This document shows positions 1-7,221 of a stretch of 14,907 nt of DNA, in pieces. The notes under the pieces were generated by a model. It ran no database searches. It worked only from the letters and a program-made list of their open reading frames with translations, and was not told where the DNA came from. Position numbers and translations under genes: made by a program. Origin of the DNA: Verrucomicrobiaceae bacterium (GTDB lineage: Bacteria; Verrucomicrobiota; Verrucomicrobiae; Verrucomicrobiales; Akkermansiaceae); the NCBI GenBank assembly GCA_947372405.1, contig CANBTO010000059.1, positions 1 to 14,907 on the forward strand. The letters run 5' to 3'. The stretch's first letter is position 1. The number at the start of each line of letters is the position of its first letter.

Positions 1-5
1 CAGAT

Positions 6-137
6 GGCAGGGACCGATCCTCCGGGCGGTCCGGAGCAAGAGTTGTGAATGACAGCCCAACGAAGGAGTTTCCGCATCTGCTTGGGCATTCCATTCCCGT
101 TCCTTGCGCCGGACCGCCCGGAGGATCGGTCCCTGCC
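6..137. repeat. Long inverted repeat (REP/BIME- or MITE-like) upstream of trmD
   Basis: Positions 6-34 and 109-137 are perfect reverse complements over 29 bp. With one mismatch (35/108) the arms extend to 6-40 and 103-137. The 62 bp between them contain a smaller nested inverted repeat (55-60 with 82-87). As RNA or single-stranded DNA this would fold into a very stable long hairpin with a secondary tip. It lies just upstream of trmD, and a spurious reading frame runs through it into trmD. The form matches bimodal repetitive extragenic palindromes or a miniature inverted-repeat element. It could also act on trmD expression. Copy number elsewhere in the genome cannot be seen from this window, so the mobile-repeat reading is inference; the inverted repeat itself is read directly. 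Confidence 0.85.
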
Positions 138-188
138 GTTAGATCGATCACGGTTGGCAAAGCGCGGGGATCCGCTAGGGTGTCCGGC

Positions 189-860
189 ATGCGCATCGAC
201 ATCGTGACCCTGTTTCCCGAGGTGGCTCTCGCGCCGTTGAGTGATTCGATCATCCAGCGGGCGCGGGCGGCCGGGATTGTGGAGGTGACGGGGCATCAGC
301 TTCGTGATTGGTCGGAGGACAAGCACCGGCGGGTGGATGATTCGTTGTGCGGGGGAGGGCAGGGGATGTTGCTGAAACCGGAGCCACTTTTCGCGGCGGT
401 GGAGGCGCTGCGCGGTCCGGAGACGCGGGTGATCCTGATGACGCCGCAAGGGCGGTCATTCAAGCAGGCCGTCGCCCGCGAGTTGGCTGGGGTGGAACAT
501 CTGCTGATCCTCTGCGGCCACTACGAGGGCGTGGACCAACGGGTGATCGAGGCGCTGGTGGACGATGAGATTTCCATCGGCGATTACATCCTGACGAACG
601 GGGCGCTGGCGGCTGCCGTGCTTTGCGACGCGGTGATCCGCCTGTTGCCCGGTGCTCTGGGCGACGAGCGCTCGCCGGTGGACGAGTCGTTTTCCGATCC
701 GCAGTTGTTGGAGGCACCCGCCTACACGCGGCCGGTCGAGTTCCACGGCATGGCGGTGCCGGAGGTGTTGCTTTCCGGGAATCACCGGAAAATCAAGGAG
801 TGGCGGGAGGAAAACGCATTGGCCCGCACCCGCAGGAACCGGCCGGACCTGCTGGAGTGA
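189..860 (+). CDS. trmD: tRNA (guanine-N1-)-methyltransferase TrmD
   Basis: This is the SPOUT-family enzyme that methylates N1 of G37 next to the anticodon using S-adenosylmethionine and so prevents +1 frameshifting. The 223-residue product begins MRIDIVTLFPE. It carries the family signatures CGGGQGMLLKPEP (about 54-66), TPQGRSF (85-91), LCGHYEGVDQRV (108-119), SIGDYILTNG (129-138) and YTRP (179-182). The ATG at 189 is chosen because conserved TrmD sequence starts there; upstream in-frame codons run through the inverted repeat. A weak AGGG lies 8 nt before the start. The C-terminus is slightly short for the family (usually 240-250). Two sites depart from the textbook pattern: LTNGALAA replaces LTGGELPA, and ESF (Glu166) stands where the catalytic DSF aspartate is normally found. 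The usual partners rpsP, rimM and rplS are not in view. Confidence 0.95.
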   Translation: MRIDIVTLFPEVALAPLSDSIIQRARAAGIVEVTGHQLRDWSEDKHRRVDDSLCGGGQGMLLKPEPLFAAVEALRGPETRVILMTPQGRSFKQAVARELAGVEHLLILCGHYEGVDQRVIEALVDDEISIGDYILTNGALAAAVLCDAVIRLLPGALGDERSPVDESFSDPQLLEAPAYTRPVEFHGMAVPEVLLSGNHRKIKEWREENALARTRRNRPDLLE

Positions 861-961
861 GTGGATTTATCAAAGACCGGGAATAATTCGTGCCGGGCGG
901 GCGTATTCGTGCCACAAATTCCGCCGTGGACACCTCCCCGCAAACCCAGAAAACCGACGTG

Positions 962-1420
962 ATGGACGATCCGCCGCATGTCGAACCGGCAACCATCGAG
1001 GACCTGCCGGAGCTGACGGAGCTGGTGATGGACCTGATGTCCCGCTCGGGTGATTTCTCGCCGGACCGCACGTTGCAGGAGCGCGGCCTGCGCTTGATAC
1101 TGGAACAGCCCAACCGTGGCCGGATTTTCGTGGTGAAAAACAAGGACAAGATCCTCGGCATGGTGAACCTGCTGTTCACCATTTCCACCGCGCGTGGTGG
1201 CTTCGTGATCCTGATGGAGGACGTGGTCATCCACCCGGATCACCGTGGCCAGGGTTATGGCGCGATGTTGGTGGACTACGTGGCGGATTTCGCCAAACGC
1301 AAGAACTTCAAGCGCATCACCCTGCTGACGGACAAGATGAGCGCGGAGTCCCAGGAGTTCTTCAAGAAACACGGATTCGAGCACTCCCACATGATCCCGA
1401 TGCGCAGGATCATCGACTGA
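962..1420 (+). CDS. GNAT family N-acetyltransferase
   Basis: Acetyl-CoA-dependent acyltransferase of the GNAT fold; the acceptor substrate cannot be told from the sequence. From the ATG at 962 the product is 152 residues, a normal single-domain length. An N-terminal strand-helix (about 8-25) is followed by a central sheet with MEDVVIHPDHRGQGYG (85-100). The R-G-Q-G-Y-G at 95-100 is the acetyl-CoA pyrophosphate-binding loop (motif A). Residues 115-140 (FKRITLL... FFKKHGFE) form motif B. A GTG at 890 would add 24 low-complexity residues (176 in total). It has a GGGA about 7 nt upstream, so it cannot be excluded, but family similarity begins only after the 962 start. The gene lies between trmD (101 bp) and the MFS gene (18 bp) on the same strand and could be co-transcribed with either. 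Confidence 0.85.
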   Translation: MDDPPHVEPATIEDLPELTELVMDLMSRSGDFSPDRTLQERGLRLILEQPNRGRIFVVKNKDKILGMVNLLFTISTARGGFVILMEDVVIHPDHRGQGYGAMLVDYVADFAKRKNFKRITLLTDKMSAESQEFFKKHGFEHSHMIPMRRIID

Positions 1421-1438
1421 CCTGTGGTCTAACATACC

Positions 1439-2731
1439 ATGGATCCGATCGACGCGGCTGAAGAACTCGAACGCTGCAATCGCCAACCCTTACCCGAACA
1501 GGCGGGTCCTGCGGAGCCGGTGAGTCTCCGCCATACGTTTCGGGCACTCAGCCACCGGAATTTCCGCCTGTTTTTCATCGGCCAGATCATCTCGCTGGTG
1601 GGGACGTGGATGAACACGACGGCCGAGGGCTGGCTGGTCTATCAGCTCACGGGATCCAAGGCGTTGTTGGGAATTGTGGCCGCCGCTGGCACCGCGCCGA
1701 TGCTCGTGCTATCCACTTGGGGAGGCTGGTTGGCGGACCGCATGCCGAAACGCTCGATCCTGGTGGTGACGCAGAGCGTGTCGATGGTGCTCTCGTTCGT
1801 GCTCGCGGCGCTGGTCTGGCATGGCTCCATCCAACCGTGGCAGCTCATCGTGCTGTCGGCGCTGGGCGGAGTGGTGATGGCCTTCGACATGCCGGCGCGG
1901 CAGTCGTTCGTCATCGAGATGGCGGACCGCAAGGACCTGGTCAACGCGATCTCGCTCAACAGCGCGGCGTTCAACAGCGCGCGCATCGTCGGCCCGTCGG
2001 TGGCGGGGTTGCTGATGGCGCAGATGGGGATAGCGATGTGCTTTTTCGTCGATGGAGTGAGCTTCATCGCGGTGATCGCGGGGCTGTTGATGATGCGACT
2101 GGCACCGCGCCCGCCGCTGCCGGCGAAGGAGTCGCTGTTAGTCGGAGTGGCAGAGGGTTTCCGCTATGTGAAAAACCATGCGCGTTTGATGAGGATTTTC
2201 TTTCTGTTCGCGGTGGTGGGAGTTTTCGGCTGGTCGTATTCGGTGTTGATGCCGGCGATCGCGCGGGACGTGCTGCATCTGGGTGAGGCAAGCTACGGTC
2301 TGCTGCTCGCGTCCAACGGTCTGGGCGCATTGTGTGGTGCGATGACGGTGGCGGCCGCCGGCCATCTGATTGCGCCAAGGAAACTTGCGCTCGGTGGCAT
2401 CTGGTTGTTTTCGGCGACGATCATCGGTTTTTCGTTCTGCTCGGTGTTGTGGGCGGCCATGGTCTGCCTGGCGTTTTCCGGACTTGGCATGCTGTTGTTT
2501 TTCGCCAGTGCGAACTCGGCGCTGCAAACCACGGTGGAGGATGCCATGCGCGGGCGGGTGATGGGCATCTGGGGGCTCACCTTCGGCGCGGTGGTGCCAC
2601 TGGGGGCATTTCTAACAGGGATCGCGGCGCACTACGTCGGCGCGGCCACCACGATCACGGGCGGCGCGGTGATCTGCTCGCTGGCGGCCTTGTGGGTGGC
2701 TCTGCGCACGCGCGAGCGGGTGGCGGCGTGA
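1439..2731 (+). CDS. MFS transporter (MFS_3 / EntS-like exporter)
   Basis: Inner-membrane major facilitator protein of 430 residues with about 12 hydrophobic segments. After a roughly 38-residue cytoplasmic N-terminus it has HRNFRLFFIGQIISLVGTW, typical of the MFS_3 (DUF894) branch that includes the enterobactin exporter EntS. Loop 2-3 motif A is visible as GGWLADRMPKR (95-105). Further family features are the FDMPARQSFV and LNSAAFNSARIVGPSVAG stretches. Substrate is unknown; siderophore or small-molecule efflux is the family norm. The ATG at 1439 lies 18 bp after the acetyltransferase stop with no Shine-Dalgarno; a CTAACA motif sits immediately upstream. Two more motif copies lie inside the gene and use the rare leucine codons TTA (2137) and CTA (2612). 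No terminator follows. Confidence 0.9.
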   Translation: MDPIDAAEELERCNRQPLPEQAGPAEPVSLRHTFRALSHRNFRLFFIGQIISLVGTWMNTTAEGWLVYQLTGSKALLGIVAAAGTAPMLVLSTWGGWLADRMPKRSILVVTQSVSMVLSFVLAALVWHGSIQPWQLIVLSALGGVVMAFDMPARQSFVIEMADRKDLVNAISLNSAAFNSARIVGPSVAGLLMAQMGIAMCFFVDGVSFIAVIAGLLMMRLAPRPPLPAKESLLVGVAEGFRYVKNHARLMRIFFLFAVVGVFGWSYSVLMPAIARDVLHLGEASYGLLLASNGLGALCGAMTVAAAGHLIAPRKLALGGIWLFSATIIGFSFCSVLWAAMVCLAFSGLGMLLFFASANSALQTTVEDAMRGRVMGIWGLTFGAVVPLGAFLTGIAAHYVGAATTITGGAVICSLAALWVALRTRERVAA

Positions 2732-2772
2732 CTGGTCCTGCTGATGAAATTTTGAAACGAAAAAGCAAACCG

Positions 2773-3273
2773 ATGACAAGAATCTTGATCGTAACAATCG
2801 CTTTGTTGGGCCAGGGGAAGGCAAATTCCATTGAGCGTTCCATCCAATTGAAATACGAGCCGGGCAATTCTCCTCATAAATACGAAGAGAAAATCCACAA
2901 GGCTTTTGATGGTCTGATAAAGTCCGATGAAGCTTTGAAAAAAGAACTGCTTAAAATGGGGATTCAAACCGAATCCACGCCAGACGAGAATGCTCCGGGC
3001 TTGGAGACCCAGATCATGCTACTGAGTAAAAGAGTGGATCATGATGTCAACGACGGAGGCGGGACTTCGGGAATGCATTCGGAATACGTGATCTTCGTAT
3101 CGACCTGGCGTCCGCACTGTCATGGAGTTATGACGGAAGCAGGCATCTTCGCTCGCATTGCTTGCGACGAAAATATCGAATACAACCCATCTACAGGGGA
3201 AGTGAACGGAATCAAAAGCATCAAACTCAACTGCCGTTTGCTGAAATTGTCGAAGACCATCGCATTCAAATGA
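2773..3273 (+). CDS. Small Sec-exported protein of unknown function, AT-rich
   Basis: No family is recognised. The 166-residue product starts MTRILIVTIALLGQGKANS, a short signal-peptide-like segment with probable cleavage around residue 18. The mature part is rich in Lys and Glu, with a charged helical stretch (about 37-62) and a more beta-like C-terminal half. There are three cysteines (116, 131, 154). Composition differs sharply from the neighbours: a hand count over 2821-2940 gives about 41 percent GC, in a window near 60 percent. This suggests recent acquisition or relaxed constraint. The reading frame is open upstream into the MFS gene, but the signal peptide supports the ATG at 2773. 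There is no Shine-Dalgarno. The gene converges on the recombinase gene. Confidence 0.65.
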   Translation: MTRILIVTIALLGQGKANSIERSIQLKYEPGNSPHKYEEKIHKAFDGLIKSDEALKKELLKMGIQTESTPDENAPGLETQIMLLSKRVDHDVNDGGGTSGMHSEYVIFVSTWRPHCHGVMTEAGIFARIACDENIEYNPSTGEVNGIKSIKLNCRLLKLSKTIAFK

Positions 3274-3295
3274 ATGGGACCCCATGTCGATTCAG

Positions 3296-3321
3296 GCAGG
3301 CAGAGCGCCATAACTGCCTGC
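3296..3321. terminator. Candidate hairpin terminator between convergent genes
   Basis: GCAGGCAG at 3296-3303 pairs perfectly with CTGCCTGC at 3314-3321 across a 10-nt loop. A smaller 5-bp hairpin (3274-3285) precedes it directly after the stop codon at 3273. The position, between the 3' ends of two convergent genes, fits a shared transcription stop. Neither strand has a U-tract after the stem, so efficiency is doubtful. Confidence 0.35.
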
Positions 3322-3339
3322 TCTCGTTCCAGCGCAGCT

Positions 3340-4224
3340 TCACCCGCGCGGGTGGAATTTCCGGTGGATCGACTTCAGGCGCTTGGCGTCCACGTGGGTA
3401 TAGATCTGGGTGGTCGAAATATCCGAATGGCCTAACAATTCCTGGATCACCCTGAGGTCCGCGCCGCCTTCCAGGAGATGTGTTGCGAACGAGTGGCGCA
3501 GCAGGTGCGGATAGACGTTCTGGTCGATGCCGGCGGATTTCGCACGTTCCTTGACGATCTGGCGCACGCGGTCCGGAGAAAGCGCGCCGCCGCGGATGCT
3601 GAGAAAGAGATGTGATGACGTGCGTTTGGTAACCAACGACGGACGTTCGTTCGCGATGTAGTCGGCGATGGCCTCACACGCCTTGGCCCCCACGCGCACG
3701 ACGCGGGTCTTGCCGCCCTTGCCGTGGATGCGGAGGAATCCTTCTTCAAGATCCATCATTTCGAAACGCAGCCCGCAGAGTTCTGAAAGACGCAGGCCGG
3801 AGGAATAGAACAGCTCGAGGATCGTGCGGTCCCGCCGGCCGAGATGCACGGCCGGATCGATCGAATCCAACAGCTTGGTGATGTCCCGCGCGTGCAGGGT
3901 TTCCGGCAGCGTTTGGTCCGGCCGTGGCGAAAGCAACGGCTCGGCGGGATCCATCTCCGACCGGTTGGTGGAGGCCAGCCAGCGGAAGAACACCTTGAGA
4001 TGCACGGTGGTGATCCGCAGCGACGCGGAGTTGAGTCCCTGCTTCTTGCGGAAGCTCAGGAAGGCGGCGAGTTCATCGGTGCCCACGTCCCGCAGCGTGG
4101 TGTTCCTTGTTTTCAGCCAGGCCGACAGTGCGTCGAGCGACTGGCGGACCGAAAGCTGATAGGCTCCGGACAGGCCGCGCTCGGTGGCCAGATACCGGAT
4201 GAATGAATCGCTCTCTTTTTCCAT
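3340..4224 (-). CDS. Tyrosine recombinase, XerC/XerD type
   Basis: Site-specific DNA recombinase of the Xer family, which resolves chromosome dimers at dif sites or acts on integrated elements. From the ATG at 4224 it is 294 residues, the same size class as E. coli XerD. The N-terminal SAM-like core-binding domain spans about 5-88 and the catalytic domain about 105-290. All catalytic residues are visible: Arg145 (GLRLSEL), Lys169 (HGKGGKTR), His240 and Arg243 (HLLRHSF), His266 (GHSD) and nucleophile Tyr275 (IYTHV). Full conservation and a short, core-only architecture favour a housekeeping Xer protein over an island integrase, but XerC and XerD cannot be told apart here. An upstream ATG at 4326 would add 34 residues without family similarity. 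A CTAAC motif (3432) encodes the Leu-Leu of ELLGH with a TTA codon. Confidence 0.92.
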   Translation of the reverse strand: MEKESDSFIRYLATERGLSGAYQLSVRQSLDALSAWLKTRNTTLRDVGTDELAAFLSFRKKQGLNSASLRITTVHLKVFFRWLASTNRSEMDPAEPLLSPRPDQTLPETLHARDITKLLDSIDPAVHLGRRDRTILELFYSSGLRLSELCGLRFEMMDLEEGFLRIHGKGGKTRVVRVGAKACEAIADYIANERPSLVTKRTSSHLFLSIRGGALSPDRVRQIVKERAKSAGIDQNVYPHLLRHSFATHLLEGGADLRVIQELLGHSDISTTQIYTHVDAKRLKSIHRKFHPRG

Positions 4225-4325
4225 GGGCTGTCTCGAATCTGGATGTTCCACTCGCCCGAGTAAAGTTTCCAACAGCGGTCTTGTGCCGTAATCGCCAGCG
4301 AAAGCGTCATTTCGGCCATTCGGCA

Positions 4326-4337
4326 TGTTTTAAAACA
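4326..4337. promoter_or_regulatory. 12-bp AT-rich palindrome in divergent promoter region
   Basis: TGTTTTAAAACA is a perfect 12-bp palindrome in the 170-bp interval between the divergent starts of the recombinase gene (4224) and the HtrA gene (4395). Its place and symmetry would suit an operator or a shared promoter element. A 12-bp AT palindrome can also occur by chance, and no clear -35/-10 pair was found around it. Confidence 0.25.
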
Positions 4338-4394
4338 AGTCCCCTACGCGGTTTCGTTATTGATCGGTCGCCCCTGCCGCGGCTTTCATCCGTC

Positions 4395-6410
4395 ATGAGT
4401 TTTTCCCTTCGTCTCGCACCCGCCGTTTTGATGGCGGTTTCTTTGTTTGTTCCCACTGCGTCCGCTGAAGTCGAACCAGAGGTGGACGCGGCCGTGCGGT
4501 CCGTCTATCCGGCGCTGGTGCGCATCCACGTCGTTTCCGAAGAAGGCGGAGGCGGACGGATGCAGAAGGGGCGGGCGAGCGGCTCGGGCACAATCATTTC
4601 CCCGGAAGGCTACATTCTCACCAACCATCACGTCGCCGGGCGCGCCACGCGCATCACCGTGCGACTGGCGGACCGTCAGGAACTCCGCGCCACGCTGGTG
4701 GGGACGGACCCGCTGGCGGATCTCGCGGTGCTCAAGATCGATAAAAAAGACCTGCGTGATCCATCCACGCCATTGCCGTTTGCGGCATTCGGAGACAGCT
4801 CGAAACTGCAGGTAGGCGACGCCGTGCTCGCGATGGGCAGCCCAGCCGGGCTTTCGCAGTCCGTCACCAAGGGCATCGTCGCCAACACGGAGATGATCGC
4901 ACCGGGCGGAGCGATGAGGCTGGATGGTGAGGCCGTCGGCGAATTGGTCCGCTGGATCGGCCATGACGCGGTGATCTTCCCCGGAAATTCGGGCGGACCG
5001 CTGGTCGATCTGCAAGGCAAGATCATTGGAGTGAACGAAGTGGGCATCGGCAGCCTCGGCGGGGCGATTCCATCGAACCTTGCGAAAAAAGTTTCCGACG
5101 AACTGATCGCCACCGGCAAGGTGCGCCGGAGCTGGATCGGTATGGGTGTGCAACCCCTGCTCAAGAGTTCGGCCGCCAAGGCCGGCATTCTCTGCGGCGG
5201 AGCCATCAGTGGCTCTCCAGCCGACCTTGCGGGCATCCACGCCGGAGACATCATCACCCGTTGTAACGGCGTGGACATCCCGGCGTCCCGTGCTCCCGAG
5301 GATGTTCCCGTTTTCAACCGGATGCTTCTGGAAGCCCCGGTGGGCTCCGTGCTGGAGCTGGAAGGTGTTAGAGACGGCAAGGTCCAAACCTGGAAAATCA
5401 CCACCATCGAGCGCGAACCCGCCGAGCCCCGTGAGAAGGAGCTGCTTTCATGGGGCATGACCGGCAGGGATCTAACCGCTCTTGCCGCCAAGGAGTTGCT
5501 CCGCACGGACAACAAGGCGGTCGTTGTTCAGAGCCTGCGTCCCGGTGGAGCCGCGGATGCGTCGAAACCCTCCATCGACGAGGGCGATCTGATCCTCGCC
5601 GTTGATGGCAAACCCACGCCGAACCTCGCCGCCCTCGTTGCGGTCAGCCAGGAGATCACCGCCGGAAAAACCGAGCCCGTTCCCGTGCTGGTGTCCTACG
5701 AACACAGCGGACTGAGCTATCTAACAGTCGTCAAGATCGGCCCCGAGCCTGATGCGGACAAGCCCGGCATCGCCAAGAAAGCGTGGATCGGCATCGACAC
5801 CCAGGTGATTTCCAGCGATCTCGCGGAGGCTCTTGGTGTTCCAGGTTCCAAGGGCGTGCGCATCACCCGCGTGCATCCCGGCACCAACGCGGAAAAAGCC
5901 GGACTGGTCGTCGGCGATCTCCTGTTGAAGCTGGATGGCACGGTGATTCCCGCCTCGCGTCCCGAGGATGCGGATGTGTTTTCCACTCTGATCCGTCAAT
6001 ACCGCATCGGCACCGAAGTGGCCTTGGCGGTTCGTCGCGGGAAGGAAGACGTGCAGGTGAAGCTCGCGTTGGAAAGCGGCCATGGCGGTGCCGCGGATCT
6101 CGATTCACACGAATGCAAGACGCTTGAGTTCAATACCCGCGACCTCGGGCAGGAAGACCGCGTCGCCCGCAAGCTGCCTGAGGACTTCAAAGGCGTGCTC
6201 GTCACCGCCATCGTACCCGCCGGCTGGGCCGCGCTTGGCGGTCTTTCCACTGGGGACATTTTGATTTCCATCGACGGAAAACCCGTGGATTCCGTGGCCT
6301 CTTTGAAATCGGTTCTTGCCGATCTGGAAAAAAACACCCGCAGTCCCATCGTCATGTTCGTTCGGCGCGGAATCAGCTCACGCTACATCGAACTCGAGCC
6401 CACCTGGTAA
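4395..6410 (+). CDS. Secreted HtrA/DegP-like serine protease with about four PDZ domains
   Basis: Envelope S1C-family protease of 671 residues that would degrade or chaperone misfolded exported proteins. A signal peptide (about 1-24, ending in TASA) directs Sec export. The trypsin-like domain (about 28-240) has the full triad: His79 in LTNHHV, Asp109 in PLADLAVLKI and Ser199 in PGNSGGPLV. PDZ-like modules follow at roughly 245-340, 354-448, 462-558 and 575-668, each with a glycine-rich GD-I/L-I/L core (for example AGDIITRCNG, EGDLILAVDG, VGDLLLKLDG, TGDILISIDG). Typical DegP has two PDZ domains and about 450-475 residues, so this protein is unusually long. In-frame sequence upstream of 4395 overlaps the recombinase promoter and lacks a signal peptide, so the ATG at 4395 is preferred. 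The next gene starts 34 bp downstream and is a degenerate relative of the protease domain. Confidence 0.92.
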   Translation: MSFSLRLAPAVLMAVSLFVPTASAEVEPEVDAAVRSVYPALVRIHVVSEEGGGGRMQKGRASGSGTIISPEGYILTNHHVAGRATRITVRLADRQELRATLVGTDPLADLAVLKIDKKDLRDPSTPLPFAAFGDSSKLQVGDAVLAMGSPAGLSQSVTKGIVANTEMIAPGGAMRLDGEAVGELVRWIGHDAVIFPGNSGGPLVDLQGKIIGVNEVGIGSLGGAIPSNLAKKVSDELIATGKVRRSWIGMGVQPLLKSSAAKAGILCGGAISGSPADLAGIHAGDIITRCNGVDIPASRAPEDVPVFNRMLLEAPVGSVLELEGVRDGKVQTWKITTIEREPAEPREKELLSWGMTGRDLTALAAKELLRTDNKAVVVQSLRPGGAADASKPSIDEGDLILAVDGKPTPNLAALVAVSQEITAGKTEPVPVLVSYEHSGLSYLTVVKIGPEPDADKPGIAKKAWIGIDTQVISSDLAEALGVPGSKGVRITRVHPGTNAEKAGLVVGDLLLKLDGTVIPASRPEDADVFSTLIRQYRIGTEVALAVRRGKEDVQVKLALESGHGGAADLDSHECKTLEFNTRDLGQEDRVARKLPEDFKGVLVTAIVPAGWAALGGLSTGDILISIDGKPVDSVASLKSVLADLEKNTRSPIVMFVRRGISSRYIELEPTW

Positions 6411-6444
6411 TCTCCCATCACCCGCAACACCCACCGAACATCCC

Positions 6445-7212
6445 ATGAAAGCCAAACTGATTTCCGCCGCATTTTTGTTAGCCGCGCCGCTCGCCATCGC
6501 CTCAGACGGTCAGCTCAAGGAGAAGGCGCTCGCGCTTTCCGCATCCTACAAGGACTCCGTGCTGTATCTGACCGCCGTCGTCGAAATCGAACTGACCGCC
6601 GGTGACAGCCCGGTGAAAAAAGAAGAGCGCAAGGTGGAGATCGTCGGTGCGGTGATCGGCAAAGACGGCCTGATGGTAGTGCCGCTTTCCACGCTCGATG
6701 TCGCCGCCACTGTGGATGGTCGCATGGTGAACGGACCCAAGGGGCCGATCAAACTCTCCGCCAAGGGCACCACCAAGGAAGTGAAGATCCTCATGCCGGA
6801 CGGCACCGAGGTGCCAGCGAAGGTCGCGTTCAAGGATCCGGATCTGGACCTCGCATTTGTTCGTCCGGAAAAGCCGGAGTCCGTGAAGCTCACGCCCATC
6901 AACACCGCCGACAACGCGCCCATGGCGTTGCAGGACGATGTCATCATCCTCGGCCGCCTCGGCAAGGATCTCAACCGCGAGCCGGTGGTGCTGACCAACG
7001 AGGTGATCGGCCTGATCACCAAGCCGCGCACCTTCGCCAAGATCGGCGGACAGGCGCTGGGCATGCCGGTTTTCAACAAAGACGGAAAATTCCTCGGATT
7101 CGGTATCAACCGCTTCAGTGCCAAGAGCGACACCGAAGGCCAGGGACCGATGCCCTCGAACGTCGTGCTGCCCGCAGCGGATCTGCTGGAGTCGGCGGCT
7201 CAGGCCAAGTGA
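6445..7212 (+). CDS. Secreted trypsin-fold pseudoprotease paired with HtrA
   Basis: 255 residues with a clear signal peptide (1-19, MKAKLISAAFLLAAPLAIA). The remainder can be aligned by eye with the protease domain of the preceding HtrA gene. GAVIGKDGLMVV (68-79) matches GTIISPEGYILT, KDPDLDLAFV (130-139) matches TDPLADLAVL, and LGMPVFNKDGKFLGF (205-219) matches SGGPLVDLQGKIIGV. In that alignment catalytic His becomes Ser82 and nucleophile Ser becomes Leu205, while the Asp is kept (Asp135). It should therefore be catalytically dead. There is no PDZ domain. The 34-bp spacing and absence of a terminator imply co-transcription with the protease; a regulator, scaffold or substrate-presenting partner is the likely role (inference). 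A GTTAG motif at 6477 encodes Leu-Leu in the signal peptide with a TTA codon. Confidence 0.85.
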   Translation: MKAKLISAAFLLAAPLAIASDGQLKEKALALSASYKDSVLYLTAVVEIELTAGDSPVKKEERKVEIVGAVIGKDGLMVVPLSTLDVAATVDGRMVNGPKGPIKLSAKGTTKEVKILMPDGTEVPAKVAFKDPDLDLAFVRPEKPESVKLTPINTADNAPMALQDDVIILGRLGKDLNREPVVLTNEVIGLITKPRTFAKIGGQALGMPVFNKDGKFLGFGINRFSAKSDTEGQGPMPSNVVLPAADLLESAAQAK

Positions 7213-7221
7213 TGTTCTGTT

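Noticed and set aside
45..188. In-frame N-terminal extension of TrmD
   Set aside because: It is translated from the inverted repeat and has no similarity to TrmD; the conserved protein starts at the ATG at 189.
1606..2286. Plus-strand frame overlapping the MFS gene, rich in Gly, Arg, Asp and Ala
   Set aside because: It is a frame-shifted shadow of the transporter with low-complexity composition and no domain.
4225..4326. 34-residue N-terminal extension of the Xer-type recombinase
   Set aside because: The extension is not conserved in the family, while the protein from 4224 has the exact XerD length and layout.
4386..5387. 333-codon open frame on the minus strand opposite the HtrA protease domain
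   Set aside because: It mirrors a conserved catalytic domain on the plus strand, and its product has no family features.
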